From Hippophae tibetana (lineage: Eukaryota; Streptophyta; Magnoliopsida; Rosales; Elaeagnaceae), in assembly GCA_037013495.1 (NCBI GenBank), contig CM072807.1, positions 4,385,001-4,449,000 of the forward strand: a stretch of DNA of 64,000 nt. Reading direction: 5' to 3'. Shown here in pieces: positions 22,761 through 35,459 of this stretch. The position numbers and the translations under genes are program-made. Positions within the stretch are counted from its first letter, which is position 1. The number at the start of each line of letters is the position of its first letter. Below the pieces are notes generated by a model. The model saw nothing but the letters and a program-made list of their open reading frames with translations. It did no database searches and was not told the DNA's origin.

Positions 22761-23070
22761 CCATTTTAATGACCTCTAGGGTATTGTTTCTAGAATTATT
22801 CATGTTCTTGGGTTTCATTATGCTTCTTGTTTGCATCTTCTTATTTGGATAGAGCATATGATAAGATTATTCATTGTAGTAGGCCAAAACATGTATAACA
22901 CTTGTTTTATTCGTGTTAACCTTTCAAGTTATTTCGTACATGGGTTCAATAGCTTGAGGTGACTTAATCAAAACACGAGTCTATATTCACTCACTTACCT
23001 TAGTGATAATGTGAAGAAGAAAGTGACGGTACGTAAGTAAATTAAAAAAGAGCATTATCACTATAAAGAT

Positions 23071-23433
23071 TAGGGGTGATCATAAACTGGACCGGATCGG
23101 ACCAAATCGTAAAACCGAATCGAACCGGATCGGATCGAATGGTTTTACAAATCAAACGGTCTGATTCAGTTTGTACTAATTTTAAACTGTTTAAATAGGA
23201 CCGCACCAATTTATTAATATATTAAAAAATTTACATTATTCTTCATTAAATGTATAAAAAAATCGAACCAAATGGAAACCAAACTGAATCGAACCGTTTT
23301 ATAAATCAATCGGTCCGGTTCGATTTGTATTAATTAAAACTGTTTCAAACGGTTCAGTCTGATCCAATCCGATCTGATTCGGTTAAAGTTTTTTAACCAA
23401 AATCAGACCGGATCAAACCGTTGGACAACCCAA
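23071..23433. mobile_element. hAT-like MITE, 363 bp
   Basis: It begins TAGGGGTGATCATAAAC and ends TTGGACAACCCAA, imperfect inverted termini of the TAGGGGTG type. A perfect 8 bp duplication ATAAAGAT lies at 23063-23070 and 23434-23441, which is the hAT size. The interior is full of GGTTCGGTT/AACCGAACC-like palindromic words (ACCGGATCGGA, CCGGTTCGATT). No coding capacity. Confidence 0.8.
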
Positions 23434-23651
23434 ATAAAGATAGTCTAAGACCTCTTTTAATTAAACATTTTTTTTATTATTAACAGGTGATCCCATCAAA
23501 TCTATTATTGTTATATTCGCTTTTTTATATCGATACCTTATCATAAATGAATATACTAAAACTTTACAGATATTTTAATTTATACCTAAAAAATTATTAC
23601 AACTATTTGTCCACGTAAAATAGCATTAATTAATTCGTAGAAAAACTTATA

Positions 23652-23655
<4 letters not shown>

Positions 23656-23697
<42 letters not shown>
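23656..23697. repeat. (GA)n microsatellite, about 21 units
   Basis: An uninterrupted AG run. Confidence 0.97.
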
Positions 23698-23699
<2 letters not shown>

Positions 23700-23701
<2 letters not shown>

Positions 23702-26700
23702 CATACAATTCGTAATAGACACATTCAAAGTAATACAATCATACAATAAATTTGGACGTAGACTCAGATATCTTAATGAGTACAATTAACTTATAAAACA
23801 CAATAAAAAAAATATATACTCTAACATTCATTAAAAAAAAAACAAAACAAACAAACAAGCTGAAAACATACCCATCAAACACAAACCAGCAACAAACAAA
23901 TAAAAAAAACATGCAAATTAATCAAAACATTCAGCAGAAAACAACAACCATAAAAACCATTAAAACTCAATATTGTTGACCACTCTAAGAGAAAGACAAC
24001 GTACCAGCTCTCACGCGGTTTTGGTCATTTCAGAACAAAAAAAAAAAAAAAAGAAGAAAAGAAACACACAACGGCAAAGGGGTTAGAGAAGGACAATATA
24101 GGAACCCACTGACAGGTACGTAAAGATCAAGTGGCTCTGACAGTGATTATAAAGTATCAAAAGTTCAATACTAAGACCCCACAGTGGAACCGCCTGTACA
24201 GAATTATTAATTGTGGGAGAGATGTTGCTGTCGATCAAATCATATGTGGGTGTATGAAATAACTCTCAATCAACTCGGTGGAATTACATTTGATGGCAGC
24301 TGTAAGACTAGTAGTGTCAAATACCAACTGCCTAACTGCTTCTCACAAAACTTTATAAAACTACAATTAATACTCATATATATATATATATATATATCCA
24401 TCTTTACACTCCGAGTAGTACTGTGATACATAATTTTATTAAGCTCATGTGCATCACTCTAAAACCAACCCAATCAGACTGAACATAACCCATTCATCAT
24501 TTATTCAACCTAAACACAACCTGTTCATCATGCGTTCAGTCCGAGCTTAGCCGTTCATCGTGTGTTTAATCCAATCATGCATATTTGCTTGATGTATCAA
24601 TTATTAACTCTTAAAACAGGTCGTGTATTAAAATTACATCATCAACTAATTGTGACGATGATTGTCATCAATCACGCACCAATTACGTACCCTTCAAATC
24701 TTAACAAAGCTCCATGGTAATTTTTATTTTTGTAATTTTCTAATAAAATGTAACCATATTTTATAAACTGATAAACTAAGGATGTTATTTTGGACCCTCC
24801 ATGTATTGGAACTTTTTAATAAGACTCGATCTCTAACAAATATATTGACTATTAAATAATGTATTTAGGATAAATACCATTTTATTTTATTTTGAACTTC
24901 AAGACCACGAAGCAAATCAAAAACCATAAATTTTGCCACGTGGGCAGCCACTATATACATAATGAAAAATCATATACATCGGGTTTTCATATTCCAGATA
25001 AATAATAATTTAAATAAATAAATTTAAGTTTGTAATAAAAAAAATGTAATTTTTTAACTTCTTTTAATGATCGTAGCATGTTATTGAATTGTTGTTCCAC
25101 TAAATTAATAATTCTTCTACATAATATTTTTACACATTCATACTCTATCAGTACTGAATCAAATTGGTAAGAAAATAAAATGCTACCTACGCACGGCACA
25201 ATAAGAAGCTATAGGGAGTTTCAAAATTTAAACATATATTAAAAACTCATATTTTATTCGGGTCATAATTATTTGATAAAAAAAATTTAAATGAAATTTT
25301 ATTAAATAATATAATTTTTTTAATTAACTTTTTTACAAAATTATTAGATTAAATGATATCATTATAAATCTAAAATGCTCATCTGATACTTAATATTTAC
25401 TTCAATACTCATACTCATTGTATCTTGTAATTTATCAAAATTATTTTAAATTTTTTAAAAATAATTCACGTTAATAAATAATTATTCTATGTGAAATAAT
25501 ATAAAAACTATGCAAATAAATTCAAATTTATGTGTGTTTTTTTAAATAATCTAGAATATATGGGAAAGAAATTATGAAGCAATTCTTGGCTCTTGGGTTA
25601 GTAGAAAATATTTATTATTTTTGTTGTGTATGATGTAATAGTATTTTAATTTAAAAAAAAAAATTGATTAATAAAAAATAACAATTATTTACTCTTTGCG
25701 TTCGAGTTCGAGTCACAAGTCAAAGGATTTAGCTAGAATCACGTGAGATTCTTACAGGCTGGGTGTGGAGCCATCATACGTGGAAGATTCATTCTGCTTT
25801 TTATTTTTAATACGTTTTCTTAAATGCAATGACCATTTCGGCTCCTTTTAACCAGTGTTTGCTCTTTTAACGAGTGTTTTGCTTTTGCGAGGTTGTCTTA
25901 AAGCCATTGATTTTAAGACTCACGGCATGATTAGTCCACTTACAGCTGTAAGACTGAGGTGGGGCCCTTAAAAGGTAGTAGTCAAAGAAACGACTCAGGT
26001 CCCACTTGCCGTTTTAAAACGTTTTTGTGTTAAACAGCTCGACTTTCTCTGTCATGTTTTAAACGCTCCCATTCCAATTTTTATATTCACTTCCCTTGTT
26101 TGTGTAAATGTCTAAGTACGAGAATGATTTTTATTCGGGACTTTTCTTAAAGTACCAAAACTTAAAATTAACATTTAAAACAATAATAATAATAATAATA
26201 AAGTCGACTTTATCGAAACTTAAACCATTTAAATCAATTTAATTTTAACACGATGATAAACTGTATTTTATCTAACTGTTAATTAGAAAATAATCACTCA
26301 ATTTATTAATATCGGAAGAAAAGAAATAACTTACCTACTCTGGTAAATGTATTGTTTTGAAGAAAAATACATTTACACAATTTTTATGGTTTTATTTTAT
26401 TTTTATTGTATCCATATATAGATTGCTTAGTTTAGGTTACTTTACTATTTTGCCCTTATTCAGTCTCCTCTCCTTAGCATCAGACCTTGGTATCATGCAT
26501 CTAATGTATTATTTATGTATCAGAAATGCAACTTGCATATCTGACTACTAAAAACAACTACATTCTCTGTCCCTGATTCATCTTTTGTTAAAGCTCTTGG
26601 TGTTCAAGATCACCGATTAATTTTTAAACTTATTAATCGAACATGAATAAGTGTGTTATGTTTCAGACTCATTTAAAGATAAATGTATATATTCTTTAAA

Positions 26701-27510
26701 ATTCGAACTATATAACTCATATATCCAAAAGATTATAATACCAATTCACATATAACCCTGTTGTCAAACTGGTTAGATTTCAACCAATCTCTTTCTCACT
26801 TCTTGTGTCGTATATATACATTATTATTATTATTATTTATTATGAAAAGTGGTATATATATATATATAAACATTAAGTATCTAAATTTTTTTTTGTCTCC
26901 TCATTTTATTATTGAATTCTATATTCGATAATTTAATAATATTATGGATATATTTCATTTCAAAAATAATGGAACTATTTATTGGACTTTCTTATAGATA
27001 TATGGTTGTAATTATGATGATAAAATTTTATATTTAAATTACACAAAATATTATTTAATTGTAAAAAATAATATAAGATTAGTATCAAACTAATTAGACT
27101 CTTTATGTTTTATGGTGTGTTTTAATGTGAATTAATACTTGTAAGTATGAAACATTATCGGACTAATTATTTATTATAGTTAGTTACTTCATTACTCTAG
27201 TGTAATTGGTAAAACAAAATGTTAGCTTGGAAGTAACAAACAAAACATATTTTCTTACAAATAATACCTCCCTCGTATAGTGCATGTATTCCCTACCAGA
27301 CTACCATTGATTAATAGTTATGTTTAGAGCAAATATTTCCCCCCCGTTATTGACTTATATACATACCTTTTTAGTAGAATTATATTTTGTTTTCTTAATA
27401 TATATCAATTTTAACCTAATTGTACATATTTACAATTGAGTATTTACTAAAATACGGCACATAGTATGTGTAATTTTCTCAAATATTTTCTAGTTTGATT
27501 TTTTCATCCA
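23700..27510. other. Intergenic region between hAT MITE and solo LTR
   Basis: No gene found. More balanced patches at 23980-24350 and 25740-26060 stand out from the AT-rich background; the second contains GTGGGGCCCTTAAAA. Neither has a coding frame or known motif. Three degenerate 31 bp units (CCGTTCATCATGCGTTCAGT type) lie at 24489-24580. Confidence 0.45.
24489..24580. repeat. Three degenerate 31 bp tandem units
   Basis: Units share CC(A/T/C)GTTCATCATG-GTTCA-TCC at about 24489, 24520 and 24551. Confidence 0.55.
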
Positions 27511-27515
27511 CTCCT

Positions 27516-28072
27516 TGTTAGGAAATTTGGATAAAATGGTATAGTCACAAATTCCTCCTCCTAAGATCTTCCTTAACAGAATATCAAATAACAGAGAAAT
27601 AGATAATACACAACACAAGAATTATAGTGGAAACTCCAAATTAGAGAAAAACAACTTTCGTTGTCAAAAGACAACCAGAGAAAAATTCACTATGTGAAAA
27701 ATTGTTACAACCACACTCTCAGTAATTTTCTCACACACCCAAAATACAAGAGCAACTACAAGCCCAAGAGAATTTTCCCACAAAATTCTCTCACTCAAGA
27801 ATTTCTCATACAAGTTTTTCTCTATTTTTGGGGTGATTAACAATGAAGAAATGAAGTCATATTTATAGCCTTCAAGTTCTCATTTCATATGCCAAACATT
27901 TTTTCATTCAACAAAATTAGGCTACCTAATTTTTCTATTCTTTATTCAAACAAGGTTAGACACCTCTATCTTTGATAATATGGTAAGCCACTTTCCATGA
28001 ATTTTCTTCTAAATTAGACACCTCTTATTTTGACTAACAAACCTAATATTATTTTTAATCAATCATAACACT
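27516..28072. mobile_element. Solo LTR, Ty1/copia type, 557 bp
   Basis: It starts TGTTAGGAAATTTGG and ends AATCAATCATAACA, termini TGTTA/TAACA. A perfect 5 bp target duplication CTCCT lies at 27511-27515 and 28073-28077. There is no internal region, so the element was removed by recombination between its two LTRs. The layout resembles the LTRs at 1738 and 10603, but the sequence is different enough to be another family. Confidence 0.92.
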
Positions 28073-28077
28073 CCTAA

Positions 28078-28559
28078 CTTCACTCACATACCAAAATTCT
28101 CTTACCCTATGTATTTCAAGTTGATTTCAAGTATAACATCATTTGGGTAGTTTATAATTTAGATGGTATGATTCTATGATGGATCAAAATTCAAAATTCA
28201 TTTATATAATATTTAATTTATTTAATAAAAAAATAAACTTTACCGTAACTCTTTTATTAAAAAAAATAATTTTTTTATTTATTTTACACTTATACCTATG
28301 TGTTTTTCATTCAAGAGCCTATAAAGATTAGGAAGAATGAAATTGAGACAAAATTATTAAGTAGAAATTTAAAAAATAAACGTCATAAATTAATATGAAG
28401 ACATTTAAAGGGATTTTTTTAATTTTATTTTTTTAGAACTTTATAGGAAGGTTGAAGGCAAATAAATTTTTATTTATTTGTTTTACAGAAATTTATTTCA
28501 TCAGTTACATCTTTGACTATACTATGAACACAATACATGCAATAGCTCTACACTATTTT
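28078..28559. other. AT-rich spacer
   Basis: Nothing recognised between the solo LTR and the LINE relic. Confidence 0.5.
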
Positions 28560-29460
28560 TTACATAATCTAGCTACAGAATCAGCATTAATCTTGTTACT
28601 CTCCATTTCTGACCCACTGCAGCTCATACATAAACAAGAGATCCAACATATGCTTAATATCCTGAATAATTAATAGGTATTAATCTCAAATCCACTATAA
28701 ATATTTTCCTAGCTACCTAACGAATAACCTAATATGAATTTATCTCAAAAATTACACATACCATCCCTTATCAATTACAGCCCTTAAGATGGCCAGTAAC
28801 TCTAGCTGATCAGTAACATATAATGCTTCAACACAATCCCCCACTATTTCCAAATAACCGCCACAATCATTCTGAGTAACAACACCAATTCCTCCTCTCA
28901 AAATTAATCTTAACATACTATATTGGATGCATGCGGAAGCAAAATCAATCATTGGTTCCCTAATTACCTGACTAACACAACGCATTTTAACATTGACATC
29001 GACATACTCCATCGCTAGTCTTCTAGCACAAAGCAGCATATATAGGGTTAGCATTTTTCCTCCAAAAGCAGACTAGTTCCTACTTAATCATGTTTCCTAT
29101 AGCATAAAACAAAAGCTCGCTATAGTATTATCATCTCCATCAGGATACCCTTCCAAATAAAATTAAAAAAATCTATCTTGCACTCAAGAGCCTAAATTCG
29201 TCACTTGCTTCATTCAGAATGAGTGATATAAAAAGAAAAGATCGAAAAGAAAAAAAACCTTTTCATCCCATGAGCAATGCAACATCAAATGTTACCATGT
29301 TTTCACCCCAGACAACAAGCATCTTACACAACATTTGTCTTATATCAAATTTTATTAGTGGATACATATTACATAATTGCCCACCATCTTCCACAAAAAC
29401 AATTTCACATAGGAGGAATATTTAACTTCCACATGCACATTCCAACAGAAGACATATGAG
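28560..29460 (-). pseudogene. Relic of an L1-type plant LINE: zf-RVT and RNase H region
   Basis: Minus-strand reading from the right shows MWKLNIPPM (29450-29424), matching the 'iWklniPpKvk.FlWr' start of the zf-RVT domain. The 100-codon frame at 29054-28752 contains LRGGIGVVTQNDCGGYLEIV and ELLAILRAVIDKGW, matching the RVT_3-type RNase H domain (GGiGvViRnd.G; aEllAil.gl...GW). Beyond that, 28645-28570 reads ELQWVRNGESNKINADSVAR, matching 'f.WVpReaNk.AD.lAr'. The stretch between (28660-28752), where the second catalytic Asp should be, is full of stops. The upstream endonuclease and RT are absent. Alternatively it could be a host RNase H-like gene with an intron there, but the zf-RVT match makes a LINE tail more likely. 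Confidence 0.68.
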
Positions 29461-29469
29461 TTTTTTTTT

Positions 29470-30525
29470 TTTATAATAAATAGCTGAAAGATTTTATTTA
29501 ATCACCAGTTAAAAGTAAAATAGTATAAAAATTCTAAATTTTAGATACATTTAAGTTACAATTAAAAAATTAAGACTAGTATCGAATATACTATATCATC
29601 TAGAAGGGAATACTCTTGAGTATTCTTTCTACGCTTTTCATTCTACTTCGTCTTAGTGTTTGGTTGAATCAATTTATATCGTGATTCTCTATAAAATATT
29701 AAACAAAAATAAATAATTATATTTATAGTTATAACACACAAAAAATCTTTCACATTCAATCAATTATCTCCATCATCACGAAAATCTTCGGAGTCTTCCA
29801 TCAATTTTTCCATGAAAGTTAAAATTAAAATGAGATTATTTACTAAAATAACTCAAGTTCATATAAGAAATAACTTTTTGATTTTAATTGAAATATAAAG
29901 AAATAGAACAGTGCAGATGATAGAAGAGAAAAAATGGAACAAGCTGCTATAAAAATTTTAAAGATGAGATCATGAAAGGTCTTACATACATGTAATTACC
30001 AAAAATGAAATCACAATAAAAAGACGAAGAAAGGTGAGAAAGGAAAAGAAAATTTATGACAAAAATAGAATTTTCTCAATCTAAGGTTTACTCTCCTTCC
30101 AACAATAAAAAGAATTTTCTCAATCTAAGGTGAGAAAAAAAAAGTGACAAATATTGGTTTGAAAAAATTACGAGTAATTTTTTTCAATACAAATATTACG
30201 TATAAGTCCATGTGTATTTAACATTTTATAGCTATTAAATAAAATTAATATTGTATTTTTTTAATACTTAAGTTATTATATGTTATTTAAACATAATCTA
30301 GTTGAATTTTAAACAAAAAATAATATATTTATAATTTAAAAATATTTTACAAATTTTAATTAACTAGGATGCGCAGTTGCACACCGGTTAGTTAGTACTT
30401 AGTACCCCACCCACTTTACATAAGTTAGTTTCCTGGAAATACCCTCAATGCTTCTTTCGAGTTTCGACCTTCTCTATACGGCTATACCTCTTTCAACAAT
30501 CACCACAATGTTCATGTACCTCCAA
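29470..30525. other. Upstream region of the MYB gene
   Basis: AT-rich, no gene. A 21 bp direct repeat (AGAATTTTCTCAATCTAAGG core) occurs at about 30068 and 30111. The 150 bases before the TATA box are more balanced and likely hold the core promoter. Confidence 0.5.
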
Positions 30526-30528
30526 CCT

Positions 30529-30540
30529 CTATATATAAAA
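30529..30540 (+). promoter_or_regulatory. TATA box of the MYB gene
   Basis: CTATATATAAAA lies about 100 bases before the start codon, at a normal distance for a short 5' UTR. Confidence 0.65.
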
Positions 30541-30638
30541 ACTCAATTCATGACTCTCTTCTATTGTCTTGAAAACTATTAGTCGCCTCATATCACTAGA
30601 CTAATAATTACTAAGAAACCCCAAGAACAAATTAATTC

Positions 30639-31346
30639 ATGGAAGCTACGAATAGGTGTTCTTCTTCTACTTCTTCCTCAGAAGACTCTTCTTCTTCAGA
30701 TTCAACACCAAGAAACAAAAACGGCATTAACAAGCCTTATAGAATCAAAGGTCCATGGAGTGCCGAAGAGGATCGTATTTTGACCCGGCTCGTTGACCGT
30801 TACGGCCCTAGAAACTGGTCTTTAATTAGCCGTTATATAAATGGACGCTCCGGGAAATCTTGCCGTCTCAGGTGGTGTAACCAACTTAGCCCAAATGTTG
30901 AACACCGTCCATTCTCTCCTGAAGAGGACGACGCAATCTTGGCTGCCCATGCTCGTTACGGTAACAGATGGGCTACAATTGCTAGGTTACTTCCTGGACG
31001 GACTGATAACGCCGTTAAGAATCATTGGAATTCGACGTTGAAGCGAAGGGCTAGAGAACTGAAAATAATAACAGAAGGTACTAGTACTTCTCGTCAAAAC
31101 GAACGGAGTACTTCTGGTGGTAATGGTGAGTTGATTAGATCCTTACAGTCGTTGGAGGATGACCCGTTGACCGCGTTGACTTTGGCCCCGCCGGGGATTG
31201 GTGTTAACGGTGGTGGACCAATGGTTGAGGATCGCCGGGAGGAAAGTTTGCCTGCTGGATTTTGGGATGCGATGAGAAATGTGATTGCGAGGGAAGTGAA
31301 AGATTACGTTAGTTCGACTTTTTCTGAAACTTCGGGGTTTCGATAG
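30639..31346 (+). CDS. R2R3-MYB transcription factor, MYB44/73/77-MYB25 group
   Basis: This is an intronless gene of 235 codons. Residues 1-30 are Ser-rich. The R2 repeat spans about 37-86 with Trp at 40, 60 and 80 ([29 protein letters not shown]). R3 spans about 88-138 with Phe 92 replacing the first Trp, as usual, and Trp at 111 and 130 ([18 protein letters not shown]). The C-terminal half carries [13 protein letters not shown], like the short hydrophobic/EAR-like motif of subgroups 22/23, and [20 protein letters not shown] followed by YVSS, which corresponds to the conserved 'F..vM..mI..EVr.Y' motif. Relatives act in stress, abscisic acid and auxin responses. Subgroup (22 or 23) needs a tree. 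The start is the first ATG after the TATA box in an open frame. Confidence 0.96.
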   Translation: MEATNRCSSSTSSSEDSSSSDSTPRNKNGINKPYRIKGPWSAEEDRILTRLVDRYGPRNWSLISRYINGRSGKSCRLRWCNQLSPNVEHRPFSPEEDDAILAAHARYGNRWATIARLLPGRTDNAVKNHWNSTLKRRARELKIITEGTSTSRQNERSTSGGNGELIRSLQSLEDDPLTALTLAPPGIGVNGGGPMVEDRREESLPAGFWDAMRNVIAREVKDYVSSTFSETSGFR

Positions 31347-32537
31347 TGTTTAATGTTTTATTATAAATCAGAGAATCAATGGCGTATTTAATTTCTAATT
31401 GAATTAAGTGCTTATTCTTCTCTTCCATCATGGTGTTCGAATTAAGGTTTTTTTTTTTCTTTCCGATAAAACTCTTGAGAGTAAAAAAAAAATAATAGTT
31501 ATTATTATTTTTGAAATATTTGTTCAGGAATATTATTTTATTTATTTTACCTGTCCTCAAAACGTATTTTTTAATGTCAAAAATATTATTTAAAGGAGAG
31601 ATGAGTAATATTATTCATGAAAAACATAATTTAATTCCATTGGTATTCTCTTTCCAGCCTGTCAAGCAACAATAAAATATTATTTATAATATTAATCATT
31701 AACAATAAATTTATCTAATATTAATACTCAATTATAATAACAGTAAATAATTTATATATATTGTACTAATAACAAAAATATTTGTTTATCTAGAAAAAAA
31801 TTCACTTTTAGCCTCACGCGTTACTAAAATAATTATTAATTTGATATGATAAAAATTGTACGTATAAAAATATATATGAATTTATGAGTATTTTTAAATT
31901 ATTAATTATTTTGTTAAAAGTTTTGCAGCATGATTTTTGGCCTTTTGTCTAGTTTAGGAAAGTTTTAAAACAATGCAAATGCAAAGCGGGCATGCACTTT
32001 GGGACCGCTTAAAACAGATCAATTAATTGATAAGAAGTTATTGGTAGTCTAACTAAATCAAGTTGACATGGTAGTTCGTCAATTCACATATGAGAGGTAA
32101 GAGAACAGAGAACATACATTTTTCCCCCCCTTTTTCATGTTTATTTTCCATTTTAATTAATCTGAACTCACATTTTAATTTGATCTAAAATTAATAATTG
32201 TTTTTTTTAATTGATATATATGAGAAATTACAAAATAGTTTTAGAGAGCATTAATTTGCTTCTTCTTTTATAAGGTTGTTGAATCATAGTTTTGACAAAT
32301 CTTAAAAGAATTTGGATTGTGTTGGTATATAAAAACAGAACAATTGGGGAACCTTCTATTTCTGCTTTTTTTATTAATACAAACTTTGAACCATGTAACG
32401 CTAAACCACTCAAATTACGTTTGATAAAAAAAATTGTTAGTGTTTAATTTTATCGGTTGTTTTGATAATTATATTTAATTGACGTATAAATGATTAAATT
32501 ATTTAACTATTTTAATTTTTAATTTTCTTATATTGGT

Positions 32538-32579
<42 letters not shown>

Positions 32580-35390
32580 CATAGCAAAAATACAAAATAA
32601 AGTCATTAATTAACTCAGCCAAATAAATAAATAAATATATAATCATAGTGAATTAAGGAACTCTCGTAATGAAAGGGTACTGGGGAGCGTTGGTACCATT
32701 AAATCAGGGGAAATCAAATGAGTGAGCTGGTATTTGGCAGCTCTAGCAAAGTTGGAACGCAATCTACTCAAAGGTACGTGTCTCTCTTTACACCAACACT
32801 TTTTCGATTTTATGGGGGTTCGGTTTGGTTCGGTTCGGTTCATGCATGCATTATATTTATGTATCTTATGTTATAAATGTGCCTAATCTAACATTTTACC
32901 GATTCTGCCTGTGGTTTTTCTTCTAAAAATATCACTTTTTACCATGGCTTATTACCACAACATGACGTGGCCAAAGTATGTTAAACTTATTTTCTTTTCT
33001 TTTAAATTTTTATAATGTTAGTAAAAGTGTAAATGAAACATTTAATTTAGAAAAATTTGTTTGTGATTGGGTGTTTTTATTTTTGATTTACTCATTATAT
33101 TTTTAAAACATGTTCATTTTAGTTAATAATTCAAATAACAAAACCTCTTATTTAATCTGCATAAAAATTGAGAAAATAATAAAAATTATATTTAAAAATT
33201 TATAACTATAAAAACAATATTTTTTATTATCAGTTTATATATTGTTATTATTAAAAAATATGACATATTATTTTATATTGAACGTTATACAATTAAACGT
33301 AATTGAAATTAAACTATAATTATTTCGATCGATTCAATGTTAAATATTTTTAAATTAAATATCGTTTAATATTATTAAAATTTTATTTTTATTATTATAA
33401 ATTTTTAAAGTTTTTTTTTTAATTTAACAAAAAAAAGTTTATCATGAATGTACGGGTAGTCAACCATAAATTCAAAAAACAAAACGATATTTGAGCTGTG
33501 ATCAATAGGTCTAAATCTTGTATGGCCCATAATCGTTATTGCCTTGTGGAGATGAAACCCAGGCCTGATGATTGGAGTAAATGTAATTAGTATATATCTT
33601 AATTGAAAAATATAGATCATCATAAATTTGTAACGATCTGAAATAAAGTAGTATTATTTATTAGGTAAAGCATACCTCATGTAATGTCAAAATTAAAGAA
33701 TAGAAAAACTAGAAAAGAGGGTAAACACGAAAATAAAGTTGGCTAGGGGCTATATAGAGTGTAAAAGCAAAGCGTTATTTAAGTGTGAGATTTATATTTA
33801 CCATGAGTCTTACTATATTTAAGTTAAGCTTTCGAGGCTGAGCAACAAAATTTTCTTAAATTGAGGTATTTACAATTTTTGTAATTTTTTAAAATACATA
33901 TTTTAATTTTATATCTTTTAAGATATACACATAATTTATTCTAATTTTTTAATAAATTTGAAACGATCTTTTTTTAAAGTTAAATTTGAAAATTTGAAAA
34001 TTATAGTACAAAAAATAAAAATTTTAAAATACAAAAAATTATTAAAAAAACTTAGATTTGAAATGAACAAATTCATATTTTTTTTTTAAAATGCACAAGT
34101 TTTAAAAAAATTGAAAAAAAATTAAAATTTTGTAAACATGGTTTTTTTTTTCATTTTTGTAAAAAAAAAAATTGATTTTTTAATTAATTTTAAAAATTTT
34201 GATTTTTGATTTTTTTCTTTCTTTATAGATATTATTTTTTAAAATTTTAAATTTATCTTTCAAAAATAATTCTATTTGAACTCAATTGAAACTTTTAAAT
34301 AATTAAAATATCATAAAAACATACTTAAAAGATAGGAAATAAAATGTCCATTTTAATAAATTATAAGACTTTAAATATATATCTTAAAAGATAGAAAAAT
34401 AAAATATATATTTTTTAAAATTACAGAACTTATAAAAATCTTAAGTCATTATCCTATAAACTCTATAAAATTTACGTAATATCAAACCAATTATAACCAT
34501 ACTAATTAATTTATTATACTTTGTAAATATCAAAAGCTAACATGAAAACATCAGTTCCACTATATACATAAGAAATCAAAGAAACAAAGTCAGCTATTGT
34601 TGTCTGTTCTTACAAATTTATTCCCAACATTTATATCAAATGAAGGAAATTTGATAAATTGAATTTTATTATCCACTCAAACACCATTAAACTAATTTTA
34701 TATCATTGTAATCACACGAACCAGTAGTGAAATGATTAGTCGTAACGAGGCCAAGGCACAGCAAAGAACTTCATAAGCCCAGATTTGCAGTGGTTACAAT
34801 TTTTCCATTGCTAGCAAAGTAATAAGGCCTCCATTGATTCAAAGCCTTTTCTTTTTAATCGATAACTACATATAACGGGAAACAAAATAAAATTGTTGGT
34901 GTGATTCTATGATATTATTTTTACTTTAAAATACATAAACTCATCAACTAAACTATTAAATGATTCGGTTATAGCTTTATTATTTACTTGCTTAATTAAT
35001 TAGACTACTGTATGAAAATTTATGTAACTTGAAAACGGTTGAAAGAAAAAAAAGAGTATATATTATTTGTATATTTTACTTGTGAGAGTTTGTTTGTTTG
35101 AAATTAGATTTATTATACCAAAATTAGATATTTGTGTCGGATTTTTAACACTAAAAGCAAATTGTGGAGGAGCCAATTTTGTGTTGGTTTGTATACATTT
35201 AATCTTGATCTTCATTTTCATTGTCAACCATGAACCATATAATTTATCTAAAGATGTTTATTTGTAAGGAGTATTTACTTTGTTCAATTGCAAATGAGAA
35301 AGAGTCAATGATCAATTTATGTTATTTGTATAATTATTATTAAAATGAATATATGTAAATTAAAATCTTATATGTAAATCTGTAATAAAT
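31347..35390. other. Intergenic region after MYB
   Basis: AT-rich, no supported gene. It contains a (TA)n run at 32541-32577 and a more balanced patch at 32640-32845 with GGTTCGGTTTGGTTCGGTTC-like words (32818-32840). A 66-codon minus frame in that patch matches no family I know. Confidence 0.5.
32541..32577. repeat. (TA)n microsatellite
   Basis: An uninterrupted AT/TA run of about 18 units. Confidence 0.95.
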
Positions 35391-35394
35391 ATTG

Positions 35395-35455
35395 ATAAAT
35401 TGCGTATGATTTCATTCATGAACTTCATAACATAAAACCCGCACAATTTGTCACC
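35395..35455 (-). pseudogene. Scrap of a Ulp1-like protease from another transposon
   Basis: The minus strand reads KLCGFYVMKFMNEIIRN, the same segment as CGYYVMKFMSEIITN in the CACTA element at 3.8 kb, including the presumed catalytic Cys. The DNA matches well over about 55 bases. No CACTA ends or other protein blocks could be recognised nearby, so it is a remnant of a deleted relative. Confidence 0.65.
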
Positions 35456-35459
35456 AACT

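Larger units (their letters stand above)
17482..23062. other. Long AT-rich region without a gene
   Basis: Mostly low-complexity A/T sequence with no coding region I can support. It holds the AT-rich repeat at 19270-19735 and the short GTCACATAA repeats at 22500-22760. A 71-codon frame at 18890-19105 lies in a more balanced patch but resembles no family. Confidence 0.5.

Noticed and set aside
25700-25730. GTTCGAGTTCGAGTC, like a tRNA T-arm
   Set aside because: No matching A box, acceptor or anticodon stem upstream.
32643-32843. 66-codon minus frame near the MYB gene
   Set aside because: No recognisable domain, ends in GGTTCGGTT-type simple sequence.
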